This document shows positions 12,725 through 24,116 of a stretch of DNA of 64,000 nucleotides, one piece after another. A program made the translations under genes and the position numbers. Below the pieces are notes generated by a model that saw nothing but the letters and a program-made list of their open reading frames with translations, searched no databases and was not told the DNA's origin. This DNA is from Amphibalanus amphitrite (Eukaryota; Arthropoda; Thecostraca; Balanomorpha; Balanidae): the NCBI RefSeq assembly GCF_019059575.1, contig NW_024881535.1:744001-808000 (forward strand), written 5' to 3'. Every line of letters starts with the position of its first letter. Positions within the stretch are counted from its first letter, which is position 1.

Positions 12725-14124
12725 TCGCCCACAACAAATGACAATTTTTCTCAGATCCAATTTTTACCTACATTAAGTAAAAGTAGCAAATTAAAAAAAT
12801 AATTTTTAAACAATTTCACCCTAATAAATTTCAATCAATCAAGTCAACAATATGATTGCAATAATGATAAAAGCTAAAGGTCCATAAACAAACCGTCGGG
12901 TGTCCCAAGGCCGTATATAGGGGTGTCCTAACAAATGAATGCAAGGCAGTTCAAGATATACAGCACGAGAGAATTTTGGGGCTTCGGTAAAAACTGGATT
13001 GCGTCAGCTGGCTGGCCAGCTGGCGACGTACGATAGGTATTTAATATAGATATAAGCGAGGTATTAGGTTGGACATAAATATTTTGAATGGCTTTAAATG
13101 AAAAATTGATAGGTAGATATTTATTCTTTTATATCTAGCCTAAATATGTAAGAAGCATTGCTAGCGCCACCATACGGCGCCAGCTGGCAAATAATCCAGT
13201 TAATACTAGAGCCCGAATTTTGCTCATAAGCCTCATGCTTTGTCTTCAAGGTAAAAGTACAACAAATTATTACGTCATAGAAAAAATCTGTTAAACTGCC
13301 CAAACCGTGCCAATTTCCTTTTTCACGATTTATTTTAAATTTAAAATGGTATGTTTGATCCAGCACTTTTGCCATAGAAAAACAACTGACATGTTTTTTA
13401 GTAGTTAGCAAGTATTTTAAACTTAGAACATTTCCCTATTAGCACGACTGAAGTCTGACGTCATCAAACGGATAAGCTAGGAACATTATTGTAAACGCAT
13501 GCCCTTGCATCCGAGAAATCTCATAATCCAATGCCGATCCTCGAGGGCCGAGGGGTACCTTACCTCGTCTTGACCTCGTCGTGCAATTTTTTTGGGGTGT
13601 TGTGATGTTGGGAGGATGGGAAGGGATTGCAGTTCCACGATTTTAAGCTTTTTTTGAAGAAGAGTGTGATTTTATAAAGCGATCATCTTCGATCATGACG
13701 AAGATGACAATTCAAAACAGATTTCAGGTTTCTAAGGTTCAGTCTCGGACGTAACTCAAACCCGAGTAACTTTACCGTGTCGCTTTTCTTGACATCGGAA
13801 AAGAAAATGAAGAGACTGCTGCGAAGCTCATTCAGCAACTCTCTGTCACAGTGGCAGACTGCAGAGGATGGAAGTCAGTCATCTGTTAACGGTGAGAATT
13901 GCTCACCGCATATATACCGTGGCTCACCGTTTGGTCGGCGTGATACCATAACCACTACTCCAACGAACGATAAGCTGGCTACTCGTATCGAAACCGGGAT
14001 AGTGCATAGCATTACTGAGCCGCCCCATAAAAGCCGGCGCTCGGGCGAAGCACCCGGTTTTCTTCCGAGCGACGAGCGGGGCGACATCTCCAGGACCAGC
14101 CAGATCGCGTCACCGGCGGTCACG
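12725..14124. other. Intergenic region and SMUG1 copy 1 upstream sequence
   Basis: From 12725 to about 13560 nothing is recognisable. From about 13620 onward the sequence aligns with the region upstream of the second SMUG1 copy (about 23620-24116), so the tandem duplication includes 5' flank. The frame of exon 1 stays open upstream to about 13777, with an extra in-frame ATG at 13807 that the second copy lacks. Confidence 0.6.
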
Positions 14125-17100
14125 ATGGCGTTCGCTCCGGACACTCCCGGTCTCGCTTCAGAGGTGCTCCGTATAGAGCACGAGATGTGCTCGCAACTGG
14201 AGCACCGGTCCTTCATCTCCGGGAAGGTCACGCACGTGTACAACCCGCTGGAGTACGCCGCGGAGCCGCACGCCGACTACGTGCGCCGGTGCCTCCGCCA
14301 AGGCTGGCCCGTGCCGTTCTTGCTGGTTGGTATGAACCCCGGACCGTGGGGGATGTCCCAGACGGGCGTGCCGTTTGGAGAGATCGCCGCCGTCCGAGAC
14401 TGGATGGAAGTCAGCGGGGAGGTGGTGCCTCCTGAGAACCAGAACCCTCACCGGCCCATCGCCGGCTTCAGCTGCACTAGGAGCGAGGTACGAGACCGGG
14501 CAGGGTAGGTATTCCGGCTCGGGAGGGGTCGGGGTGGAAATAATGGCATTGGTGTTATAGTGGGCATGCCTAATTTAATTATTTTCCGTCGTATTAATCG
14601 CATAGCATTTCACTCAATGCGTACCGTATTCGTGTTTGTAGCCCGTGGCAAGCTGGAATGTTACACCGCGTGAAAGGTGGTCCATTGCGTCCATATTTAC
14701 GACGTGTTTGATTGTTGACAGGTGAGCGGCCGCCGTTTCTGGGGTCTCTGGCAGCGCCTGAGTGGTACTCCGGACAGGCTGTTTCGGCACGTGTACGTCC
14801 ACAACTTCTGTCCGCTGGCCTTCATGGAGAGCTCGGGTAGGAATGTCACTCCTGATAAACTGAGCGGGCCACTGCGGCAGCAGCTGGAGCCCATCTGCCA
14901 GCAGGCGCTGGTCGACATTATAATGGTGCTGGGAGCGCGCACGGTTATCGGCGTTGGGAAGTACGCCGAAGACCAGGCCAAGAGAGCGCTAGCTGCCGCC
15001 GATCTGGGGGATCAGGTGCAGGTGCACTATCTCATGCACCCCAGCCCCTGTAACCCACAGGTAAGCCTGTCATAAAAAAGATATTGATAAAGATATCGTT
15101 TAACCCTCGCCGGCCGAGGGGGGGCGGGTGCCGCCCCCCCCCCCCCATAGGGTTTTTTCGCGATAGCTCCGAACACGCTGGCGATAGAGAGCTGAAACTT
15201 GGCATACTTGACCTTTGATCCAAGCCGGATCTTTTGACACCAACCGCATTTTTGGGTCAGGTCAGGTCACTGACCTATGACGTCATAAGTGAACCTCTGC
15301 ACGGTCTTCAGATGTCGCAACTTCGCAACGCCCTCACTGCCAGAGGAGATGTCACAGGGAAATGAAACTTGCAGGATCTAGTATCCATTATGAGAGTCAC
15401 AACTTGTATATCTCGGATTTTTCCTAAAGGTCATATGAGGTCAGGTCATTTTCGTGACCTCACCATTATAAGTCAATGGGGAAAAATGAAAACTGCTATT
15501 CTGGCGCCGGGAACGATCTCCAACTATCTCAAGCACACAGAATCGTGATTCGATGCACTCTTTGCAAGGTTAGATGCGTCACTTTTGCAATGTTGACCTT
15601 GCGTGACGTCATGTATGACGTCATCAAGGTCATATTAGTTTTTCGTCAATAACTCTTGATCACATTGAGCTAGCGAGTCGGGAAAGCCACCAATGGACTC
15701 AGGAAGGCCTGCCGAATCGAATGATATGCGACATGACCTCTTTCGACCAACTTCGTGACCTGGGGGTGCTGACCTGACCTTGACCTGAGGTCAACACCCC
15801 AAGTTGACCTGACCCGGACAAAAAGTATATCATTCGACGCGCCTGAGCGAGGCAAACACGATGCTGCCAAAATCGGCGCTCTGCGGCCGTTTTTTTGCGA
15901 AGTTATTCACCAAAAACTGAACTGTACCTTGGGGCACTTGGCCTGACCTCAGAGGTCACCGGTTGACCTAGGACCTTAAAATCGGGTACCAATCTCTGCG
16001 TCTTGTAACGGCGCACACGCTCGTTTTTTCCGCGACGCGCTAGCTCCACCAAGGGCGAAACGGCGAGGGGGGGTCGTACCCGCCCCCCCCCCCTCGGCCG
16101 GCGCATATGTAGAAAACCAATAGGTCCGGCGAGGGAACCCGCGCCCCGTAGGGGGGGGGGGCCGAAACGCCACCCCCCCCCCTCCCTGTCCTTTTCGGTC
16201 GATATCTCCTAAACGGCTGGAGATATCGCCACCAAACTTTCAGGACCCCTCCGGGCATCAATTTTACACATTGTGACCAAAAATTTTTCCAGAGGCTATG
16301 ATAGGTTGGCCACAAATGACGTCAGAATGACGTCATGTTTTGTCATTTTCGACCGAAAAAAGACCTTCGCGAGAAGACCTGTCAGGCCTACAGCTTTGAA
16401 GATACAGAAAAATGATCAAGACATAAAAGGTGTAGAATTGACAGGGCTACAAAACTGCTATCTCGGATTTTTGAAATTTTTGAGTTTTGACCCCCAAAAA
16501 TCAAAAAAGCATTTTTTGGATATATTAGCCAAAATCAAAAAAGTTTTTTGAGTTACGAAAAAACCGGAATATATGTGATAGTACCTACCGTCTTCTATCT
16601 ACATACCAAATTTCAGATCGATATCTCGTTTTTTGGCCAAGTTATAGCGAAAAAACTGTTCAAAAATGATGACGTCAAATTTTCAAACTCAATTTTTGGC
16701 AATTCTAGACCTCGTAGAGCAAAACAAAGACCACCATTAGACTCCCCGTGACGAGCTGCATCGAATCGATATCCATTTTATGCAAAAATATCAACTTTAA
16801 AATTTGACCTAATTTGACCTGACCTTGACCTGACCTTCACCAAAACGTGACCTAGGCTGGCCCCAAAGGCTGCCTAACCCACATAATCGCATTTGTCATG
16901 TAAAATGGACCATAAAACATGTATCACACGACACTTTCATATTGTGACCCCCGGTGACCTGACCTCGCTGTGACCTGACCTGGTATCAGTGACCTCAGAT
17001 AGCAAAGTATGTGTTTGACGAACAATGTACCATCGATGGTTTTAAATAAATTACCAATTTACTCGATTTCACAACACATTTCTTGAAATGCCTGTGAACG

Positions 17101-17683
17101 GTGAAAATCTGACCTTTGACCTGACCTGTGACGTCATCGGTTTGACCTAGGTCAATGAAATTTGGTCACAAGGTAGTTCCCGGGTGGGGCTATCGAACGC
17201 CGTTTGCGTTTTGAAAATCGGCCGGTAACTTTTCGAGATCTTGGCACCCCCCCCCCCCCTACGGGTGGTAGGGTCCGCCGGTAGCCCTACGGGGCGCGGG
17301 TTAACTGTCTTTTGCAGATGTGATTAGATTGGATGTTACAGCGTGCAGTTCTCAGGCGCTGTCAGTTCCCCTACAGATGGTTTGGGCACTTATTGTTTTT
17401 TAATGTTACAAGCGTTTTAGTTGGAGATTTTCCGACATCGACCGCGCTACTGGTTCTTTTTTTGTAATTTAATGTGGAGCTTAGCCATTTGCTCATTAGT
17501 CAAACAGAAACCATTGTCCGATAGTGTCACATCTAGACTAGCTAAGCCGTCGCAACTCGCAAACATGTGCTGATCAGTCTGTTCTAACTCTCTGGCTCTG
17601 CTCGGCAGGCGAACAAGGACTGGGACGGGCAAGCTGTCGCTCAACTGACTCAGGCTGGCGTGCTGCCTTTGCCCCCATTGTGA
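14125..17683 (+). CDS. SMUG1: SMUG1 uracil-DNA glycosylase, copy 1, intact three-exon gene
   Basis: SMUG1 removes uracil and oxidised pyrimidines from DNA as the first step of base-excision repair in the nucleus. Exons are 14125-14487, 14722-15060 and 17609-17683; all junctions are GT/AG and phase 0. The start chosen (ATG at 14125) has a counterpart in copy 2 and gives 258 residues, near the human 270. Motif 1, GMNPGPWGMSQTGVPFG (69-85), holds the catalytic Asn71. Motif 2, HPSPCNPQ (227-234), holds the catalytic His227. Other family signatures are VYNPLEYAAEPH, RDWMEVSG, RRFWGLWQRL and VHNFCPLAFM. The short last exon (ANKDWDGQAV...) matches the family C-terminus. Intron 2 is swollen by two abutting TTAA elements. 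An N-terminal extension to 13807 is possible. Confidence 0.94.
15104..16135 (+). mobile_element. TTAA element, A family copy 1, in SMUG1 intron 2
   Basis: It follows TTAA at 15100-15103. The left end is CCCTCGCCGGCC running directly into a G-run/C-run hairpin (short end). The right end has CCCTCGCCGG on the complement, a spacer, then a second GGCCGAGG core before the hairpin (long end). The interior has GGTCA/TGACC arrays, TATATCTCGG, AAGTCAATGG and two TGACGTCA sites a few bases apart (about 15604 and 15616). It abuts the next element; the shared TTAA has decayed to AA. There is no transposase. Copies at 27580, 50338 and 56480 are close relatives. Confidence 0.88.
16138..17300 (+). mobile_element. 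TTAA element, B family, abutting the A copy
   Basis: The left end CCCGCGCCCCGTAGGG leads straight into the G-run. The right end reads the same 16 bases on the complement, then about 20 nt, then a second CCGTAGGG before its G-run. TTAA follows at 17301-17304. The interior has GGTCA arrays and an AT-rich core. It is related in inverse orientation to the element at 22290 (shared sequence around 16690-16770) and to the one at 62898. Confidence 0.85.
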
Positions 17684-17689
17684 ACTGGA

Positions 17690-18390
17690 AGAGCCTGGCG
17701 AACTACAATGTTTCCGATAATCGGAAATGCTGGTTAGTGGTATGCTAGTAGCGCATGCCTTGTGCTCAACCCCTTGCATATTTTATTATCACATATCCAT
17801 GTTGTGTATGATTGAAATATACATACCTAATAATGATGATTATTGCAATTACTTTTGTGATATGTTTTAGAAAGACTTATGGTGCCGATTTTCTTCGCTG
17901 CGATGCTTTTGACGGTAATATTCCGTTTTCTGCTGTAAACATGATACATTCCTTGAGAGTAAGTTTTTTTGAACCGTTTTGCTACCGGAAGAGCTATGCG
18001 AACATTTTTTTCCTACGGCCGAGTCTAATTCTAGTAAAAGTCTTTAGTAAATGTCATTAATATTGAGTAGCGTAGCTCCACGCCGGGGTAGGTTACCAAA
18101 CCGCGTGTGCCGCCAAACTGTAGTCATTCGCATGAACCACGAAGCAACGTAACCTATTGATATAAATGTAGCTGCCTAAAGAATTTTAGATTTTTGAGTG
18201 AGAGTGGACCTGGTGGCAGACGGGTAAAGGCTGGGAGACGCTCGCCTACCACTGCCATGTAGAGAATACCGATCAGGGGAAGTACCGAAAGGCTAACAAA
18301 ACAACCCCGAGTTTCTTCTGCATAAATGGTGCATCGGCCTGGAAACGTTTTTTTTTTTAAGCGAATTTCGACTGAACGACGATTTTCATG
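17690..18390. other. SMUG1 copy 1 3' flank
   Basis: Sequence just after the stop codon and around 17700-18010 aligns with the flank of SMUG1 copy 2 (about 29005-29100 and 29690-29900), showing that the duplicated segment extends past the gene. No other feature is seen. The small open frame at 17812-18060 has no recognisable domain. Confidence 0.6.
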
Positions 18391-19258
18391 TTAACCCGCG
18401 CCGTGCTGAGGGGGGGGGGGGGGCGTTTTCATGCCCCATTTCCCAGGTTTTTCGCGAATATCTAAAAAAAACAGCGGCGCGCAGTTTATGCATCTTTTCC
18501 GCACATGTGAAAATTTCAGACCCGGGTCATTCAAGGTTAGGTCACCAGGTCACTTTAAGTGACCTCACCTCATAAAAAGTTAAATGTCTGCCATAGCTAC
18601 ACCGTACGAGCGACCGATCGCTTTGAAAGATTGGTAAGAGCAATAGTATGTACAAAATCTCTCGGAATTTAGATATCGGTGACCTATGGCCAGGTCAATT
18701 TTGCGACCTCCCCATTACCTATAAGTCAATGGAAGAAAATTGAAATGCACCTCCTTTGGACGGACGTCGTTCTAAACACTCAAAAACATAGTTTTACATG
18801 TAAACATGACACACTAAATCGGAAACTCGCACCCATGACCCCTGTTTGTGCCCCTGAGGTCATCTTAGGTCATGGCAGGTCCACAACAGTTTTTTGACGA
18901 TAACTTTTGATAGACATGCTAGAGCGATGGAAACACCTCAGATGTGTTCAGCTTGACGATACGGATCGACTGTTATGCAACCGGACCTCTTTCGGTCAGG
19001 TTATTGCCTTGACCTGAGGTCAAAATTTGAAACTGATCTTCGAAGGTCAAATTATAGTTCATTCGACGCGTCTCGACGAGTGGAATACGTTAAATCCAAA
19101 ACTAATGTCGAGACTCTCTTGAGTCAAAAGTTATAACAGAAAAAAACGTTGTTTGCCAAAACCGCTATTTTTCAGAAAGGCCTTTGAAAGAGCTATCGAA
19201 TGCGATTTTCCGCGGCGCTGTAGAGCTAGTGGTTTCCGAGTTATGCGTCAGGTGTTAA

Positions 19259-20050
19259 CCCTCCAGAGGTGAATAAAACCCAAAAGCTGTCACCTACGCG
19301 ATGTCTAGCTGTCACGAATTTTTTACAAGTCATCTTGAAACAGAAGGTACCTTTTTTACGTTTTCTCATCACCTTTGAAGGCCAAATTTCGGCCTCTGAG
19401 CATTACAACGCATCACCACATTTCAGTGACACAACAACAAAAAATCAATCACTTTCTTCCAACTTACCTAAAGGTCTGATCGACTTCCTAGCTCCTCCTG
19501 GCTCCTGGCTTCCAGATCCATTTCAATCAGAACTCACGAAAGGATTGTCAGCTTTGTCACTGATTCACTTGCCTTTGCTTCAGTAGTCAGAACCAATTAT
19601 CAACACTCCTACCAAGTTTCTGGGACCGATGGCCATGGACCTCACCCCAGTTGTGGCCCAGATGTGACGTCCCCCGTCCCAGTCGTCCGGTCCTCCCCTA
19701 CTCCAGCGGCGGCCAAGGCCGCGCCGGTCCCCGCCACCGCTCAACCGGCGACGAGCGGGGACGAGCTGTCGCGCTGTCGCCGTTTTTCCTCCGTTGTCTA
19801 TGGCGATTCACAACGCACCGGTTGTCGCACCGGCGGGATTTTTCAGCCCCAGCTGTCTACAAAGAGATGACGCTGTTAAATTTTTGTGCCGTGGTCCATA
19901 GTGGCTCTCTATGGGAAGACAGCTCTGATTTTAGCGGAAACGGCCTAGTTATCAATTTTAGATGCATTAACTAAGATGCTCGAATCTGTCCCCTTATTCC
20001 TATGGCTGTCACCCACGCACGCAGGCGAGTAGCAGGTTTTTTCACCTCTG
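19259..20050. mobile_element. TTAA element, E type, with CCAGAGGTGAA inverted ends
   Basis: Begins after TTAA with CCCTCCAGAGGTGAATAAAACC and ends with the inverse TTTTTTCACCTCTG followed by a decayed TTAA. It lies directly left of the D element within the C element. The interior around 19640-19870 is CpG-rich and unlike the GGTCA family. No transposase motif was recognised, though the TTAACCCT start is piggyBac-like. It could be a degenerate internally deleted element. Confidence 0.6.
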
Positions 20051-20053
20051 TAA

Positions 20054-20936
20054 CCCTCGCCGGCACAGGGGTTGATGCACCCCCCTAAGGTTTTTCGCGA
20101 ATAACTCGCGTAAAAAGCGGCCGATCGCGACGAAACTTTCAGTACCCTCGCATTAATCAATTTTACACCTACCCTGAAAATTTCATGACCCTGAACCAAA
20201 TGACCTTTCACCTGTGACCTCTTTTCCGAGACCATGTTTGGCCGGAATCGCGATTCGGCGTATGTCGGCTCGCATTAGCCGCACGTTTGCAAGCTTTTCG
20301 TGGTTTCAAACGTTCAAACATGTGATTTGATGTTGCTCCCATACATTAGGGTGGGTGTCAAGGTCACCTGAAGGTCAGGTCAGGTCATTGACCTTTGGTG
20401 ACCTCGGGTGACCTCGGTTCACTTTTTCGAGTTTTACATGTTTCTGGGCTAGTTTTTGGAGCTGAATTCGAATTAAGCAACCATGTGAATTTTGAACATT
20501 TACGAAGTAGTTTTGGTGCCTTCGTAACATGTTACGAAGCTGTCCGAGGCGGTTGACACGTATTACGAATACCCGTCACAACCCCTACCGGTTGACCTGA
20601 CCTGACCTGACCCGACCTGGTCTAAATGCTTAAAAACATCATTTCTGATCAAAACTAACACGATATTCGTGATCAGCACCCCGGAAAACCACATAACAGC
20701 CACACTTTACGACTTTCTAACAGGTCCCGATTTTCCCGGTTTTCGGGTCATTGACCTGACCTGGAAGGTCACTCGATGACCTAGGACCTTAAAATTGGGT
20801 CTCATCGGCTTCCTCTCGTGACGGGCAACACGCTCGTTTTTTCCGCGAAGCTCTAGCTCAATCAGGGGCCAAATGCGAGGGGGGTCGTAACCCCTTGTGC
20901 CGTCGAAGGACGCAAAATGGCCTGTGCCGGCGAGGG
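20054..20936 (+). mobile_element. TTAA element, D family
   Basis: The left end CCCTCGCCGGCACAGGGG is short. The right end, on the complement, is CCCTCGCCGGCACAGG, a spacer, then GGCACAAGGGG. TTAA at 20937-20940. The interior is rich in GGTCA. It shares a long stretch (a GAATTC-containing core, TTCGTAACATGTTACGAAG and flanking GGTCA arrays) with the oppositely oriented element at 39803. Confidence 0.85.
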
Positions 20937-21156
20937 TTAAGAAAAATGTTGAAATAGGCAACATTTTACCTTTAATGACCTCTGGTGACCTGACCTGAAA
21001 AAATGACCGAAATGTTTTGGTCCTGTTTTTGGACGCCCTTTCGATTGCCGCTTACCGCGTGTCGTTACGTGGCTCAGGAGCCGAGTTAGACGGGGGGCGT
21101 GAAAACTCCCCCCCCCCCAGCACGACACGGAAACTTAGCCACCAGCACGGCGCGTG

Positions 21157-22285
21157 TAAAGTTAGGCGCGCCGAAGCGTAAGCCTTTAAATGCTTAACTT
21201 AGATCCCCTGCTATTTAATCCGGTATCGCGTGTTACTATATGGATTAGTAAATCGTTAACTGCTTGAACGTCAAACATTAAGTCGTCAAAACGTTTTTTA
21301 AATGTTTGCTGTGTGGGTCACGATACAGTAAATTCGGTGTGCTTTTTCAGTACGAGATTTTGTACGTCTATAGGCTGTCAGTAAGACGCCGTTACGGAAT
21401 TCAGCTGGCACGGACGGATGTTGTGGCATTCTAAGTTTATTAAATTTTCTTCGCTCAATATCCGAACTTCAAGGAACAATCGAACCGGTGGCCAGCGTGG
21501 AGAGCTGAGTCGGGGTTCAACGCTGAGTCCCGCCTTCATTCCCCGCTGCGGTTACAGGCTTGCCTGAGGCGGATACGCCCTATCACCCGATTTGAGGTTC
21601 AACCAATCAGGATAGCAGCGCACTGTGCTGATTATGCTGGCCTCCTTTCTCATTCCGCATGTCAAACGGCATAGACTATTTTTAGGTCAACGTCGTTCAT
21701 ACCTGTCGACCTGAGTAGCCTGTCGGCCGGGTTACCTGCGGCCGCCTCAAACGTCGCTCAAACCACAAACTTACCCGTCGGCCGGGCTGATCCGGGGATA
21801 TCACAAACGTCGCTCAAAGTCAAAAACATCGGGTCCGGTCACTACCAGGCAGCGATTTGGTTTGGCTCTAGTCCGTTTTGCCCCGGCAACTCCGACATGC
21901 CAGTTGGGCCGGTGTAAACGGATCGCCGTCGGAAGAAGGGGGCTGGGTCGAAATGGCTCTTTTCCGGCCAGCCAGTCTTTGCCGTAGGTAGCGCTCCGAA
22001 GTTGGTATGGTTTCGAACCGCCAAGTCCGGCTCAAGTCCGGCTCCCTGCCACTGCGTTGCTACGGCCAGTGGCTTACTGTGGCTGAAGTACGGTTGAGGT
22101 ACGGCACGGCTGATCCGGCAAAGTCCGGCTGTGGTGCGGGGGAGCTCCTGGATCGTGTGTCAGCTCCAGTGGACCTCCAGACCTTGCCCGTACTTCGGCC
22201 GGAGTAAAGTGCTGGAGCTAGTCAGAGTAAAACCAGCTGGCCGAGATTGGCCCAGACCAGTTTTGCTGGCTGGGTATATGGTACC
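21157..22285. other. Unannotated spacer
   Basis: No gene, RNA or repeat structure was recognised. Bases 21900-22210 are CpG-rich and carry repeated AAGTCCGGCT words. Open frames there occur on both strands and look incidental. Confidence 0.4.
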
Positions 22286-22289
22286 TTAA

Positions 22290-23461
22290 CCCGCGCCCTG
22301 ATGGGTCTGCCGAGCAACGCGGTCTGATGGGGGGGAGGGGCATTTTGGCCCCCTAAGATCTCGAGAACCACGCAACATAGCGACAAACGACAAACGGCGT
22401 TGGATAGCCCCAGCGGGGAACTACCTTGTGACCCAATTTCAGTGACCTCGGTCTAACTGATGACGTCACAGGTCAGGTCAAAGGTCGAATTTTCACCGTT
22501 TACAGGCATTTCAAGAAATGCGCTGTAAAATCGAGTAAAATGCATTTCATTGAAAATCATCGGTGGGGAAATGTTCGTCAAGCACATATTTTGCTATTTG
22601 AGGTCACTGATACCAGGTCAGGTCACAGAGGTCAGGTCACTGAGGGTCACAATATAAAAATATCATGTGATGCATGTTTTATGATCCATTGTATATGCCA
22701 AATGCGACTATATGGGACAGGCAGCCCTTGGGGTCAGTTGAGATTATGTTTTGGTGAAGGTCAGGTCAAGGTCTGGTCAAGGTCAGGTCAAGGTCAGGTC
22801 AAATTAGGTCAAATTTCAAAGTTGATATTTTTGCATAAAATGGGTATCGATTCGATGCACCTCGTCACGGGGAGTTCAATGGTGGTCTTTGTTTTGCGCT
22901 ACGGTGTCTAGAATTGCTAAAAATTGAGTTCAAAAATGTGACGCCATCAATTTTGAAGTTTTTTCGATATAACTTGGCCAAAAAAGGAGGCATCGACCTT
23001 AAATTTAGTATGCATATCAAAGAGCGCAGGGACTATCACATATATTCCGTTTTTTCGAAGTTCGAATTTTTTGGGAATTTTTAGTTTTTCTAAAAACTAA
23101 TTTTATTTTTTATTTTGGGGGTCAAAAACCCAAAATTTTGAAATTCCGAGATAGCAGTTTTGCAGCGCCGTTTTTTCTCTACACAACCACATAAAGAACT
23201 TAAAAATTGCTTATAAACTGTAGATTTGGTGAGCGTTTTAAGATATGTATTTTGCTCATTTTTACTCCAATATGACCTCAGTTTGACCTCAATAGCTCCT
23301 GACCCAAGGTGACCTGTGACTTGAAATTTTGTGTGATGGTGTCAAATTGATGCCCGGGAATGTACCTACTCAAAATTTGGCGGCGCTGCGCGCCGCCGTT
23401 TTTGCGCTATTTAAGAAAAACCACAGGGGGGGGCCAAAATTGTCCCCCATCAGGGCGCGGG
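22290..23461 (-). mobile_element. TTAA element, B family, inverted copy
   Basis: Flanked by TTAA at 22286-22289 and 23462-23465. The left (long) end is CCCGCGCCCTGATGGG, 18 nt, then CTGATGGGGGGG. The right (short) end is the complement of CCCGCGCCCTGATGGGGG. The body is homologous to 16138-17300 in inverse orientation. GGTCA pentamers are concentrated at about 22600-22810. Confidence 0.87.
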
Positions 23462-24116
23462 TTAAACGTCGTTGAAAAAAAGCAAATTTCGGCGAATTTC
23501 ACGCACTGCGCCGCTTTTCACCAGCCACTTCATCTCAACATAGCATTTCAATGGTTAGGTACTCAAAACAGCAAATATCGGGCCGGCACCTTACACCTGT
23601 AAGCTTTTTTAGCAGCAAATGAATTTGATTCGAAGAGTGACCAATGATCGTCTTTGATGAAAGATGACAGCAAAATGGCAAGATCTCTAAAACATCAGGA
23701 TTTTAGCAAAACAGCGAGATTTTAGGTGTCCAATGTTGCCTTGGACTTAACTCAAACCGGCTATCTACCGAGTCACTTGCAAAGACACCTGAAAATAAAG
23801 ACTGCTGCGAGGCTCCACCAGCAGCTTTAGGTATGCCACAGTGGCAGGCTGCTGTGCATCAAAGTCGTCATTTGTAAACAGGGAGAATTGCCAAGCAAAG
23901 ACTGAATCACCACTTTGGCGGGGTGGTGCCGCTGATTGCGATCTGACTGCAACGTACGATAAGGTGGCGACCCGTATCGAGACCGAGATACCGCGTGACA
24001 TCACGGGGCCGCCGCCCAACAAAAGCCGTCGTCCCGGCGAAGCACCCGCACTCCTTCGGAGCGACGAGCAAGGGGACGTCTTCGTGACCGAGCAGACCGC
24101 GACAGGGGCGGACGAT

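Larger units (their letters stand above)
18395..21156 (+). mobile_element. TTAA element, C family, interrupted by two nested elements
   Basis: The left end follows TTAA at 18391-18394: CCCGCGCCGTGCTG then a long G-run. The right end has CAGCACGGCGCG(T)G with a second CGTGCTG core about 26 nt inside. TTAA on the right has decayed (TGTAA). The element is split at a TTAA (19255-19258 / 20937-20940) by the block 19259-20936. Sequence resumes with TGTTGAAATAGGCAACATTTTACC, which is continuous in the related elements at 54500 and 61571. AAGTCAATGG occurs in the orientation expected for a left short end. Confidence 0.82.

Noticed and set aside
15903-16315. Proline/glycine-rich open frames in the TTAA elements, repeated in several copies
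   Set aside because: They recur only because the elements recur. They run through poly-C and GGTCA tracts on both strands and have no domain.
19651-19974. CpG-rich frame in the E element as a possible gene
   Set aside because: No motif is recognised; overlapping frames and its position inside a degenerate element argue against a gene.
20590-20620. GGTCA pentamer arrays considered as a CRISPR or satellite array
   Set aside because: Units are 5-6 bp without unique spacers, and the arrays lie inside defined TTAA elements.
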